From Lacunisphaera limnophila (GTDB taxonomy: Bacteria > Verrucomicrobiota > Verrucomicrobiia > Opitutales > Opitutaceae), in contig NZ_CP016094.1 of assembly GCF_001746835.1 (NCBI RefSeq), forward strand, positions 2,170,001-2,234,000: a stretch of DNA of 64,000 nt, in the 5' to 3' direction. The notes below the pieces were generated by a model. It saw nothing but the letters and a program-made list of their open reading frames with translations, had not been told where the DNA came from and did no database searches. A program made the position numbers and the translations under genes. Positions 36,566 through 45,596 of this stretch are shown one piece after another (within the stretch, counting starts at the first letter, position 1; every line of letters starts with the position of its first letter).

Positions 36566-38587
36566 TTAGCTCCGGGGTGAGACAGGCCCCAAGGCGGGCA
36601 AGAAGGAGTGTTTGATGGCCCAGCGGCCCAGGGTGGGATGCGTGAGCTGCCAGTTGCCGGCCGCGGTGTGCCCGACGACCCACGGCTGGGCGGCCGCCTG
36701 GTCCCCGCCGGTCCAGACGAGTGCGGCGATCCAGCCGTTGCCGGTGAGCGGGGGGCTGACCGCCACGGGGGTGGCATGGTAGGGGGCGGAGAGGTGGGCG
36801 CGCGGCGTGCGGTCATCCAGCCGTTCATCCCATTCCCGCGCGGTGCATCCGGTGAGCGGCTGCACCACGCTGCCGCCGGTGGCGGGATGCCAGGTGCCAA
36901 ACGATGGCCCGGTGTTGACGCGCGTGATGGCATTGTCGGGCCCCGGCAGGGCATAGCCGCCGAGGCGGAAAACGGCGGGCTGGTGCGCCTCGTAGCGATG
37001 GAGCTGGAGCAACCAGCCGGCGTTCCACCACAAGCCGGTCTCGAGGCCGACATTGATTTGCTCCGGCGGGCCATCGGTGCGCCACGCGAAGCCGAGGGCC
37101 CAGCGGTAGAGCACATGGGCCGCGCTCATTTCCAGCGCCACGGTGGCATGCCGGCCGAAGGTGCGACCGTCGGCCAGCCGAAGGGTGAGCGCGGAGTCGG
37201 AGGACCAATGGGTCGGCGCCGGAAAAGCGCAGGTAAAGGCGCGGCCGGTGCGGTAGGCGGTTTTGCTCCATTTCCAGGCGCCGTAACGCAGGTTGGTGTG
37301 GGACACCTGGGACCCGGCGTTGATGATCTCCACCTCGCCGCCGGTGTGGCGCACGACCAGCCCGGCGGGCCGGATCACGCACGCGCCGTCGGCGGATTCG
37401 CTGGGCAGCGGTTCCTCGGGGACCTGCCAGAACGCGTGGTCCGGCGGCAGCAACAGCGGGGCGAAGCCCTTGGCCGCCCAGTAAGGTGAGCCGGCGCCAG
37501 TGTAGAGTTCGGCCGAGGGTTCGAAGCGGTCGGTCCAGCCGATGGCGAGGCAGCCCTGTTCCTGATAGATGGGTTGCGCGAGAAAGAAATCCAGGTTGCG
37601 GGTGCAGAGCCGGCGGAGGCGGCCGAGCGGCAGGTCGGTGCAGGCCCCGAGCACGGTGAGGCCGAATGGGGCGGTGCTGTTGAAGCGGTAGGTGATGGAC
37701 CGCCCGAAGGCCGGATGTTCGCCGCTGGCGGCGAAGAAGTGCTGGTAGTCCTGCGTGAAGCGCCGGGCCCAGTCGCGCCAGCGTTGGGCACGCTCCGGGT
37801 TTTCCGCGCCGTGCAGCTGGGCCCACCACAGGCCGTAGAAGTTGAAGGCGTAGGCGTTGTAGTAATCGAAGGCCTGGTTGATGCCGTCCTGAAACCAGCC
37901 ATCGCCGCGATGCATCGCTTCCAGGCGAGAGAAATATTCGTCCACCACCGCACGATCCCCGGCCCGGCCGTAGCCCTGACGGCGCAGGAATTCCAGCACG
38001 TGGATGCCCATGAAATAATGGTTGTTGTCCACGTAGCCGGTGGAGCGTGCGGTCGCGAGCCACGCGGCCACCTGGTCCTTTTCCGCCGGGCTGAGCGGAT
38101 GCCAGAGCTGGTCGGGGGCGAGCTGCAGGGTGATGGCGAACAGGCCCATCTCGACGTGCAGCTGGTGGTAATTGGCGTCGGGGCCCCAGGCCTGCGGGCC
38201 CCCGAGGGTGGTGCCGGCGACGATCCCCTCGCGGAACCAGCGTGCGACCGCCGCCCGGAAGTCCGCGGAGCCGGCTTCCGGCACCGACTGCAGGTAGTGG
38301 GCGGCGAGGAGCATCGGACGCGCAAAGGACTCGAGGCGATCGGCGGGTACGCCGTTGGCGGAGGCGGGGCCCGCGATGGCCAGGGAGGCCTGGCCGGGCA
38401 CAAAGAGGCGCTGCAGGGGTTCCAGCAGCCGGCGGGCCTGGGTCTGCCAGTGCCGGTAGGCCGCGGCGCCGCGCAGGCCGGCTGAAGGGGCGGGCGCGGC
38501 CAGGGCGGCCAGTCCGCGCGGCAGGGCCAGCCCGACGCCGGTCAGGGCGGCGAGCTGAAGGAATTCACGGCGGGGTAGGGACGGCAT
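36566..38587 (-). CDS. DUF2264 protein, Tat-exported
   Basis: A 673-residue protein with a twin-arginine signal RREFLQLAALTGVGLALP (6-23). It fits DUF2264: YRHWQTQARRLLEPL, GPDANYHQLHVEMGLFA, NNHYFMGIHVLEFL, DGWFQDGINQAFDYYNAYAF and GRSITYRFNSTAPFG are all in the order typical of the family, an (alpha/alpha) barrel with a C-terminal beta region. These proteins resemble polysaccharide lyase or unsaturated glycosidase folds and occur in glycan loci; the activity here is unproven. First gene of the five-gene operon; its 115-bp leader has a candidate operator. Confidence 0.84.
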   Translation of the reverse strand: MPSLPRREFLQLAALTGVGLALPRGLAALAAPAPSAGLRGAAAYRHWQTQARRLLEPLQRLFVPGQASLAIAGPASANGVPADRLESFARPMLLAAHYLQSVPEAGSADFRAAVARWFREGIVAGTTLGGPQAWGPDANYHQLHVEMGLFAITLQLAPDQLWHPLSPAEKDQVAAWLATARSTGYVDNNHYFMGIHVLEFLRRQGYGRAGDRAVVDEYFSRLEAMHRGDGWFQDGINQAFDYYNAYAFNFYGLWWAQLHGAENPERAQRWRDWARRFTQDYQHFFAASGEHPAFGRSITYRFNSTAPFGLTVLGACTDLPLGRLRRLCTRNLDFFLAQPIYQEQGCLAIGWTDRFEPSAELYTGAGSPYWAAKGFAPLLLPPDHAFWQVPEEPLPSESADGACVIRPAGLVVRHTGGEVEIINAGSQVSHTNLRYGAWKWSKTAYRTGRAFTCAFPAPTHWSSDSALTLRLADGRTFGRHATVALEMSAAHVLYRWALGFAWRTDGPPEQINVGLETGLWWNAGWLLQLHRYEAHQPAVFRLGGYALPGPDNAITRVNTGPSFGTWHPATGGSVVQPLTGCTAREWDERLDDRTPRAHLSAPYHATPVAVSPPLTGNGWIAALVWTGGDQAAAQPWVVGHTAAGNWQLTHPTLGRWAIKHSFLPALGPVSPRS

Positions 38588-38675
38588 GCGGAGGGCTCAC
38601 CTGAGTCGCGGGGATCGACTCCGAAGGGGATCTGCACGGTGGGGGTTGGTGTGGGGGGCGCCAATCCCACGGCCC

Positions 38676-38691
38676 GTCACACAGGTGACAG
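38676..38691. promoter_or_regulatory. Candidate operator before the glycan operon
   Basis: GTCAC-ACAG-GTGAC (38676-38689) is a perfect 5-bp inverted repeat. The 12-mer CACAGGTGACAG (38680-38691) recurs as its reverse complement at 39817-39828, before the TonB receptor gene. Relative to each downstream gene the orientation is the same. Lies about 90 bp before the DUF2264 start, just after the LacI-family gene. Confidence 0.5.
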
Positions 38692-38702
38692 GGGACAACC
38701 GC

Positions 38703-39749
38703 TCAGTGCAGCTGGGGGCGCAGCGTTTTCCCGGGCAGCCAGCGGCCTTCGACATGCACGCGCTGGGGATTGACGGGCACGCCGCGTTCCTGCCGGTGGA
38801 TCATGCCGATGAGGAAATCCACGGCGACGCTGCCGATCTCGACGGAGTTCTCGATCACGCCGGCCAGTTCGGTGTCGGGCGAAGGCAGGAGCGGGCACGC
38901 GACCCCGATCTGCTCGGGGACCTTCCGGCCGAGGGCGCGCAGCACATCGAGGAAGTGGTAGTTGCCCGTCACGATCGCATCCGGCCGGTGGGCCTTCAGC
39001 CAGCGGGCGATGGCCCCCTGGTCGGGGTAGGGGGTGGCGAGTTTCGGCACGGCGGGGTTGCCGCCGGTGCCGGCGAGGTGTTCTTCCACGAGATATCCGG
39101 CGAGGTAGTTGTGATCGGTGCGGAGATCATGATCGCCATCCAACGCCAGGCCGATGCGGCGGTAGCCGAGGCGCCGGAGCTCGTGCACCGTGAGGCGCAT
39201 GGCGCGGTATTGGGTGGCGCTGACGGTGTGCAGGCGCGGCGAAGCCAGGCTGTAGCCGAAGGTGACCGCGGAGAAATTCTGCCAGGGGAACTCCAGGTTG
39301 GTTTCCGGCCGCGGCTGGGGGCAGAGCAGGATGCCGAGGACGCCCCGGGCGGCGAGGATCGCGGCCAGGCGGGTGGGGGTCATGCCGGGCGCGTTGAAGT
39401 CGAAGATCTCGACCTGGAACCCGTAGCGCTTGGCCTGGGCGGTGGCGCCCTCGTGGTAGTCGCTGAAGTGCGGCCGCAGGGTGCGGTCGCGCCAGTCGAA
39501 ACCGTAGGCGGAGTTGATCAACCAGGCCAGCGTGCCGTGGTAGATGGCCGGCCGCCGCCGGTTGCGGTAGGCGGCGAGGGCGGAAAGCATGGGATCGGGC
39601 GTGTAGCCCAGGCTGGCGGCAATGCCGAGGATGCGGTCACGCGTTGCCGGCGGGATGTTGGGGTGACCCTGCAAGGCCATCGAAACCGTGGCGCGGTGCA
39701 CGCCGGCTTTCCGCGCGATATCCTGCTGCGTGACACGCTTCGCATCCAT
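38703..39749 (-). CDS. LacI-family transcriptional regulator
   Basis: DNA-binding regulator of 348 residues. Helix-turn-helix VTQQDIARKAGVHRATVSMA (6-25) followed by the hinge helix region, then a type 1 periplasmic-binding-like ligand domain (about 65-340) with the VTFGYSLASPRLHTVS and YRRIGLALDGDHD segments. It probably senses a sugar from the glycan system encoded on both sides. Its gene sits between the divergent TonB receptor and the downstream operon; candidate sites lie at both ends. Confidence 0.93.
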   Translation of the reverse strand: MDAKRVTQQDIARKAGVHRATVSMALQGHPNIPPATRDRILGIAASLGYTPDPMLSALAAYRNRRRPAIYHGTLAWLINSAYGFDWRDRTLRPHFSDYHEGATAQAKRYGFQVEIFDFNAPGMTPTRLAAILAARGVLGILLCPQPRPETNLEFPWQNFSAVTFGYSLASPRLHTVSATQYRAMRLTVHELRRLGYRRIGLALDGDHDLRTDHNYLAGYLVEEHLAGTGGNPAVPKLATPYPDQGAIARWLKAHRPDAIVTGNYHFLDVLRALGRKVPEQIGVACPLLPSPDTELAGVIENSVEIGSVAVDFLIGMIHRQERGVPVNPQRVHVEGRWLPGKTLRPQLH

Positions 39750-39794
39750 GGGGCTTCCATACCTGCGGGGCCCCGCCCGACGCGAGTTCTTTTG

Positions 39795-39808
39795 TTTTCC
39801 CGGGAAAA
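39795..39808. promoter_or_regulatory. TTTTCCCGGGAAAA palindrome before the LacI-family gene
   Basis: A perfect 14-bp palindrome with a central CG, 45 bp before the regulator start codon. A CG-centred palindrome at this place is the usual form of a LacI-family operator, so autoregulation is plausible. No second exact copy was seen in the window. Confidence 0.4.
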
Positions 39809-39816
39809 ACCACTTT

Positions 39817-39828
39817 CTGTCACCTGTG
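39817..39828. promoter_or_regulatory. Matching operator-like 12-mer before the TonB receptor gene
   Basis: CTGTCACCTGTG, about 200 bp before the receptor start, is the reverse complement of 38680-38691. Further along, at 39969-39983, GTCAGTGACAGTGAC contains a GTCA-G-TGAC palindrome and a tandem AGTGAC, which may be related weaker sites. Confidence 0.45.
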
Positions 39829-40024
39829 CTACAAGCGGCGGGGTTGTCGGGTCGGCCCGGGCGCGGTCAGATGCGCGGGTCAACCCCCTGAGGCGGCGCA
39901 CACCTGCTTTCACCCCGTGCCCCGCTGATGCGGATTGACCCGAGCGGCCCACCCCGAAATTGCTCCCAGTCAGTGACAGTGACGGGAATGAATCCGGGGC
40001 CCGGCCCAACACCCCACGAACCCC

Positions 40025-43000
40025 ATGAAGAACCACCCCTCGTTCCCCCTTGCCGAGACGCTGCCGCGTTTCGTTGTGCCCGTTGTCCTCTTGTGGGCGG
40101 CGGCGATCCCCGCCCGCGCGCAAACGACTGCCCCGTTGACGCCCGTCGCCGAGGAGGAAATCCTCCAGCTCTCCCCCTTTGAGGTGACGACCAGCACGAA
40201 CGAGGGCTACCTGGCGACCTCGTCGCTGGCGGGCAGCCGCCTCAAGACCGACCTCAAGGATATCGCCTCGCCGATCTCGGTGATCACGCCGCAGTTCATG
40301 CAGGACACCGGCGCCCGAAACCTGAACGACCTGCTGGTCTACACGACCAACACGGAGGTCAACGGCATGGATGGCAACTACACGGGCGTGGACCTGGGCA
40401 AGGATGGCGCCGGCAGCCAGAATGGCAACCTGCGCAATCCGCAATCCGGCAACCGGGTGCGCGGCCTGGGCAGCGCCGACATCACGCGCAACTATTTCGC
40501 CACCGACATCCCGCTCGACGCCTACAACACGGAGAACATCGAGATCCAGCGCGGGCCCAATGCGATCCTCTTCGGCCTGGGCAGCCCGGCCGGCATCATC
40601 AACGGTTCGCTCAAGGCGCCCGTGCTAAGCAAGCGGAAGTTTGTGACCGAGTTTCGCGTAAACAGCTACGCCGGCACCCGGCAGTCGCTCGACGCGAACG
40701 TGCCGCTGGTCGCCGACCGCCTCGGGTTGCGGGTGAACCTGCTGAACGAAAACGAAAAATTCCGGCAGAAGAACACCTATGCGGACACGGCCCGCGCCAC
40801 CGGCTCGCTCCGGTGGGAGCCGCGGATGGGTCCGTCCGTGTTCACCCAAGTCACGGTCAACGCCGAGGTGGGCAAGACCGATTCGAGCCGGCCGCGGTTC
40901 GCGCTGCCGAATGACATGTTCAGCAGCTGGTTTGACCCGAACCGCCTCAACAAGCTGACGACCGCGGTGCCGGTCAACCGGGCCACCGTCGCGCCGGGCG
41001 GGGCGTGGTATCAATACGGTCCCTACCTCAACCGCGACATCGGCGGCGTGGGCGAGTGGTTCGATCAGGAGGGCATGGTCTGGTTCAATCCTGGAAGCAG
41101 CGAGACGGGTGATCCGGCCAACGCGGCGTTTCCCGACACCTACCACCAGCGAGGCGGCGCGCACCTGAGCACCTCGCGCATCGGCAACTGGGGCATGATC
41201 GCCCCGGTGAATTACTACGACAATTTCCACATGGTGCTGAACCCCGGGGTGCATCCGCTGACGCAGAAGGCCACCTTCGCGGGTGACCCCGACCTGCTGG
41301 CGCGCATCAACCAGATGGAAGCGATCTCCGGGCAGTCGTTCACCGCCAAGCCGTGGAACACCTGGCAGGCCGGGCAGATCACGGATCCCACGGTGTTTGA
41401 TTTCTGGAACCGCGATCTCGTCGGCTCGAACAACTCGCAGTACGCCAAATACCGCTCGCTCAACCTTAATGCCGTGCAGACCTACTTTGACGGCAAGCTC
41501 GGCATCGAGATCGCGTACGACGAACAAAATCACCGCAACGGGCACATCAACTGGATCAACAACCCGAACAACATCAATATCGACATCAACCAGAACATCC
41601 GGCGCGCCACCGAGTATGCCAACCCGGCGCTCTACGGGCCGGAGGTGCCGAATCCCGGCTTCCAGCGGCTGGTGATCGCCAGCGGTACCGACGGCCTGCG
41701 CAACGAGTCGGACCGCTCGGCGAGCCGCCTCACCGCCTTCTACAAGCTTGATGCGGCCAGCCATTTCAAGCGGCCGCTGGTAAAGGCTCTCCTGGGCAAC
41801 CATGTCTTCACGGGCAACCTCTCCCGGCAGTCCTACAAGAGCCAGTCGCGCAGCTTCAGCCTGCAGACCCTCGGGACCGGGACGGAGCTGTCGCGCTACA
41901 TCGCCCCCAATGAGGACTTCATCGGCCTGCACTACCTGGACACGCTGGCGAATGTCGCGACCAATCCCGGCATCGCCGGGCTCGGGATCCAGCCGATCAC
42001 CGCCATCCAGGCCGCGCAACCGGGCGAGGGCACCGTCAACTCGCTTTATCTCGACACGCAGTCCGTCCCGCGGGTGCCGGGCTATTCGCGGCAGCAGGCG
42101 ACTGGGATCAACGACTACCGCACTGACGAGGCCAACATGTACCGCAACGGCCCCTCCTCGCAGGCCACGCGGGTCAGCAACCGCACCTTCATTGCCCAGA
42201 GCAAGTTCTTCAACGACAAGCTGGTCGGCCTGTGGTCCGTGCGGCGCGACAGTTTCTTCCAGCAGAGCAAGGGGGCCACGAGCCGCTTCACCACGCTCAC
42301 GAATCCCAACGGCACACCCACCGGGGCCACGCCGTACAACCTGGGGACGCAGGTGCAGGGGCCGAACGGCAGCTATCACTCGCTGCCCGATTCACCCAAC
42401 TGGCAGTTTGACCCGGCGAATGACAAGCGGGCCATCCAGACCACCCGCGCGTGGGGCCTGGTGGTACACTCCCCAGACTTCATCAACCGCCGGCTGCCCT
42501 GGGGCACCAACTTCAGCTACAGCCTCAACAGCTCGAGCAATTTTCGGCCGGAGAGCCTGAGCTTCGACATGTATCACCAGCCCAACGGCACGCCCTCCGG
42601 TGTCTCCCGGGATCACTCGTTCCGCATCAACACGCTGGACGGCCGGCTGGACATGCGCGTGACCTGGTTCAAGACCGTGCAGAAGAACGCCTCCTACGGT
42701 GGCGGACCCTCGGGCCAGCAGATCAAGCAGCAGTTGGCCCGCACGATGAACGGCCTGATGATCGACGCGACCTCCAGCACGGGCATTCAGAACACGACGC
42801 CCGAGTGGCTCGTGAACAAGTGGTTCTTCGGCGACAGCTACGACAAGGCCATCGCCGCGCAGCCGATCCCGGACAACTGGACCAAGGAGAACGGCGCCGC
42901 GCTCCTGAGCCAGCCCCTGCGCATCCGCAGCCGGGCCGTCCCGGGCCAGCCTGGCTACATCGCGCAGGGGACGCCCCGGCCGACCGGTGGCGGCGTCTAT

Positions 43001-43951
43001 TCCGAACCCCCCATTACCGAGGCCGAACTGCGTTATCGCCGCGAATGGTTCGCCGCCCGCACCGATACGGAGTGGTTCCGGCCCTGGAACGTCTACGCCG
43101 ACGAAGGTCTCAACCTGAATGACGGTTTCCAGCTGGTGCGCACCCCGGTCGGCAGCGCGACGGCGGCGCCCGCCTTCCTGTGGAATGCTGATGGCGGCCC
43201 GTCCGGCTACGGCAACACCTCCGACAAGACCTCGAAGGGCGTCGAGATCGAGCTTGCGGCCAACATCACCCCGAACTGGCGCGTGATGCTCAACGCCTCG
43301 CGCACCGTGGCGAGTGACACCAACATCCTGAACGTATCCGGGGGCGGCAACATCCTGAAGTATTACACCGCGGTCAAAGCAGTGGCGCAGGATGGCTATA
43401 CCCCGGCCGATGCGACCGCGACGTACAATTATTGGCAGAAGCAGGGCTTCGCCCATATCGCGCCCTTCGGGGACAACAGTCGCGAGTACCTCGGCTACAT
43501 CTGGACGGACGGTTTTGAGCGCGCCTATCTCCAAGCGCTCGCGGCCGAGGGCAAGAACGTGGGCGAACTGCGCAAATACCACGTGAACCTGGTCACTTCT
43601 TACGATTTCCGCGAAGGCAACTTCAAGGGTTTCGGCGTCGGCGGCGCCGCCCGCTGGCAGGACAAGCCGCTGCTCGGCTTCAAGAAGACGTTCCTCGATG
43701 CGCCCGTGCTGAACTGGGTCGATGACCTGTCCTCACCCATCTACGGCGACTACGACGTGAAGTTTGACACCTGGGTCTCCTACCGCCGGCCGCTGACTCC
43801 GAAGGTCCGGCTGGTGGTGCAGCTGAACGTCCGGAATCTGCTCGGCGACAAGGAGCTTGTCGCCGTGACCGCCAACCCGGATGGCAGCTTCGGTTCCTAC
43901 CGCATGGCGGATGGCACCACCTGGCAGCTGACGACCCGGTTCGAGTTCTGA
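40025..43951 (+). CDS. TonB-dependent outer-membrane receptor
   Basis: Large outer-membrane transporter, 1308 residues. Signal peptide (about 1-32, ending ARAQ), then the short EEEILQLSPFEVTTSTNEGY segment typical of Opitutaceae-type receptors, a plug domain (about 60-215, TDLKDIASPISVITPQF, IEIQRGPNAILFGLGSPAGI) and a long beta barrel ending in a terminal Phe (QLTTRFEF), as needed for BAM recognition. No separate SusD-like gene is present. Divergent from the LacI-family gene, and linked by the shared operator-like element to the GH5 operon, so it probably takes up oligosaccharides from the same glycan. Confidence 0.93.
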   Translation: MKNHPSFPLAETLPRFVVPVVLLWAAAIPARAQTTAPLTPVAEEEILQLSPFEVTTSTNEGYLATSSLAGSRLKTDLKDIASPISVITPQFMQDTGARNLNDLLVYTTNTEVNGMDGNYTGVDLGKDGAGSQNGNLRNPQSGNRVRGLGSADITRNYFATDIPLDAYNTENIEIQRGPNAILFGLGSPAGIINGSLKAPVLSKRKFVTEFRVNSYAGTRQSLDANVPLVADRLGLRVNLLNENEKFRQKNTYADTARATGSLRWEPRMGPSVFTQVTVNAEVGKTDSSRPRFALPNDMFSSWFDPNRLNKLTTAVPVNRATVAPGGAWYQYGPYLNRDIGGVGEWFDQEGMVWFNPGSSETGDPANAAFPDTYHQRGGAHLSTSRIGNWGMIAPVNYYDNFHMVLNPGVHPLTQKATFAGDPDLLARINQMEAISGQSFTAKPWNTWQAGQITDPTVFDFWNRDLVGSNNSQYAKYRSLNLNAVQTYFDGKLGIEIAYDEQNHRNGHINWINNPNNINIDINQNIRRATEYANPALYGPEVPNPGFQRLVIASGTDGLRNESDRSASRLTAFYKLDAASHFKRPLVKALLGNHVFTGNLSRQSYKSQSRSFSLQTLGTGTELSRYIAPNEDFIGLHYLDTLANVATNPGIAGLGIQPITAIQAAQPGEGTVNSLYLDTQSVPRVPGYSRQQATGINDYRTDEANMYRNGPSSQATRVSNRTFIAQSKFFNDKLVGLWSVRRDSFFQQSKGATSRFTTLTNPNGTPTGATPYNLGTQVQGPNGSYHSLPDSPNWQFDPANDKRAIQTTRAWGLVVHSPDFINRRLPWGTNFSYSLNSSSNFRPESLSFDMYHQPNGTPSGVSRDHSFRINTLDGRLDMRVTWFKTVQKNASYGGGPSGQQIKQQLARTMNGLMIDATSSTGIQNTTPEWLVNKWFFGDSYDKAIAAQPIPDNWTKENGAALLSQPLRIRSRAVPGQPGYIAQGTPRPTGGGVYSEPPITEAELRYRREWFAARTDTEWFRPWNVYADEGLNLNDGFQLVRTPVGSATAAPAFLWNADGGPSGYGNTSDKTSKGVEIELAANITPNWRVMLNASRTVASDTNILNVSGGGNILKYYTAVKAVAQDGYTPADATATYNYWQKQGFAHIAPFGDNSREYLGYIWTDGFERAYLQALAAEGKNVGELRKYHVNLVTSYDFREGNFKGFGVGGAARWQDKPLLGFKKTFLDAPVLNWVDDLSSPIYGDYDVKFDTWVSYRRPLTPKVRLVVQLNVRNLLGDKELVAVTANPDGSFGSYRMADGTTWQLTTRFEF

Positions 43952-43993
43952 GTATTCAACGAAGGTAAGAGGCGCAGGGTAGGCGCTTCAGCG

Positions 43994-44026
43994 AAAGGGA
44001 GCCGTGCGCTGCGCGGCTCCCTTTTT
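43994..44026 (+). terminator. Rho-independent terminator after the TonB receptor
   Basis: GGGAGCCG (43997-44004) pairs with CGGCTCCC (44014-44021), loop of about nine bases, followed by TTTTT. It lies 43 bp after the receptor stop and is the clearest terminator in the window. Confidence 0.88.
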
Positions 44027-44132
44027 CGTCCAGGCAGGAGCCAGTTTACCGCCGACTCGAAAGTGGATCCGCAGCCAAGCTCCTCATTGCCGCTAGACCG
44101 GGTCCTCCAGGCCGGAATAAATCCGGGAGCAA

Positions 44133-45596
44133 TCAGAACAACCCCAGCAGCAGCGAGGGCATCAGGCCGAGCAGCACGATCAGGCTGGCGGCGACCAGCA
44201 GGGCGAGGCGCGCGGGGAGCGGAGCGCGCACCGGGGCGACCTCGGGGGCGCCGGTGGCGACGAGGGCCTGTTTCAGGATCAGCACGTAATAATAGAGGGC
44301 CACGGCGCTCAGGGCGATGGCGAGGATCGTCAGCCAGCCGGCGGGCCCCTGCAGGCCGCCGAGCTGGAGCACGGAGGCGAAGACCGCGAACTTGCCGAAG
44401 AAGCCGGCGAGCGGCGGGATGCCGGCGAGCGAGAGGATGAAGATTGCGAGGCAGCCGGCGAGGAAGGGGGAGCGGCGGTACAGGCCGGCGAGGTCGCTGA
44501 GCTGCTGGACGCGGCCGCCGGATTCCAGGGCGGCGATGACGCCGAACGCGCCGACCGTGGCCAGACCGTAGGTGGCGGCGTAATAGAAGAGCGGCCCGAG
44601 GCCGGTGCGGCCGGCGGCGATCACGCCGAGGAGCATGACGCCCGCGTGGGCGATGGCGGAGTAGGCGAGCAGGCGGCGGACATTGGACTGGGCCAGGGCG
44701 CCGATGTTGCCGAGGAGGAGGGAGGCGCCGGCCAGGAGGGCGACGACGGGAGCCCAGCCCACGGTGAGGGGCAGGTGGGCGATCGTGCCCGCGGTGCCAC
44801 CGAGGCCGGGCCAGAGCAGGCGGGTGAAGAGCACGAGCCCGGCGAGCTTCGAGGCCGAGGCGATGAGCGCGGCGGCGGGGGCCGGGGCGCCCTGGTAGAC
44901 ATCGGGGGCCCAAAGGTGGAACGGCGCGGCGGCGGCCTTGAAGCCAAAGGCGACGAGGACCATGACGAGCGCGACGATCAGGAGCGGGGGCTGGCCGCGC
45001 ACCGCGAGGTGGGTGGCGATCAGGTCGAGGTTGATCGAGCCGGTGAGGCCGTAGAGCAGGCTGAAGCCGAAGAGGAGAAACGCGGCGGACATGGCGCCGA
45101 AGAGGTAATACTTCAGGGCGGCCTCGGCGGAGGCCGGGTCGGTCTTGTTGAAGCCGGCGAGGATGTAGAGCGACAGGCTGGCGAGCTCGAGGGCGAGGAA
45201 GGCGAGCAGGAGGTTGTTGGCCACCGCCATCAGCGTGAAGCCGGTCGTGGCGAAGAGCAGGATCGCGGTGAACTCCGCCGGGTGGCGCAGGCGCACGGCA
45301 TCGGGCAGCAGGGCGAGCGAGAGGAGGGCCAGGCCGATGACGCCGGTGCGGGTCACGATCGCGAGCTGGTCGACCATGAAGGCACCGCCGTAGACCGGGC
45401 CGGTTGCGCCCATGGTGGCGGCCTCATAGCCGGCCATCAGCAGGGAGATCGTGCCCAAGGCGAGGGCCACGTGATGCCGGTTGGCCGGGCGGTGCTTGGC
45501 CCAGACCATATCGAAAAAGAGCACGAGCACGGCGCCGACCACCAGCTGGGTTTCAGGGCGGAGGACGTGGAGCAGGCCGGCGTAGTCAGCGGTCAT
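44133..45596 (-). CDS. nuoN: NADH-quinone oxidoreductase subunit N
   Basis: Antiporter-like membrane subunit of complex I, 487 residues, 13-14 hydrophobic segments. ALELASLSLYILAGFNKTD and PFHLWAPDVYQGAPAPAAALIASASK are the usual conserved proton-channel segments. Last gene of the operon, overlapping the second nuoM by ATGA. C-terminal end is short and hydrophobic. Confidence 0.95.
   Translation of the reverse strand: MTADYAGLLHVLRPETQLVVGAVLVLFFDMVWAKHRPANRHHVALALGTISLLMAGYEAATMGATGPVYGGAFMVDQLAIVTRTGVIGLALLSLALLPDAVRLRHPAEFTAILLFATTGFTLMAVANNLLLAFLALELASLSLYILAGFNKTDPASAEAALKYYLFGAMSAAFLLFGFSLLYGLTGSINLDLIATHLAVRGQPPLLIVALVMVLVAFGFKAAAAPFHLWAPDVYQGAPAPAAALIASASKLAGLVLFTRLLWPGLGGTAGTIAHLPLTVGWAPVVALLAGASLLLGNIGALAQSNVRRLLAYSAIAHAGVMLLGVIAAGRTGLGPLFYYAATYGLATVGAFGVIAALESGGRVQQLSDLAGLYRRSPFLAGCLAIFILSLAGIPPLAGFFGKFAVFASVLQLGGLQGPAGWLTILAIALSAVALYYYVLILKQALVATGAPEVAPVRAPLPARLALLVAASLIVLLGLMPSLLLGLF

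Noticed and set aside
36535-37116. Upstream extension of the second hydroxyacid dehydrogenase
   Set aside because: It overlaps the DUF2264 coding region in a different frame and has low-complexity Pro/Ser composition.
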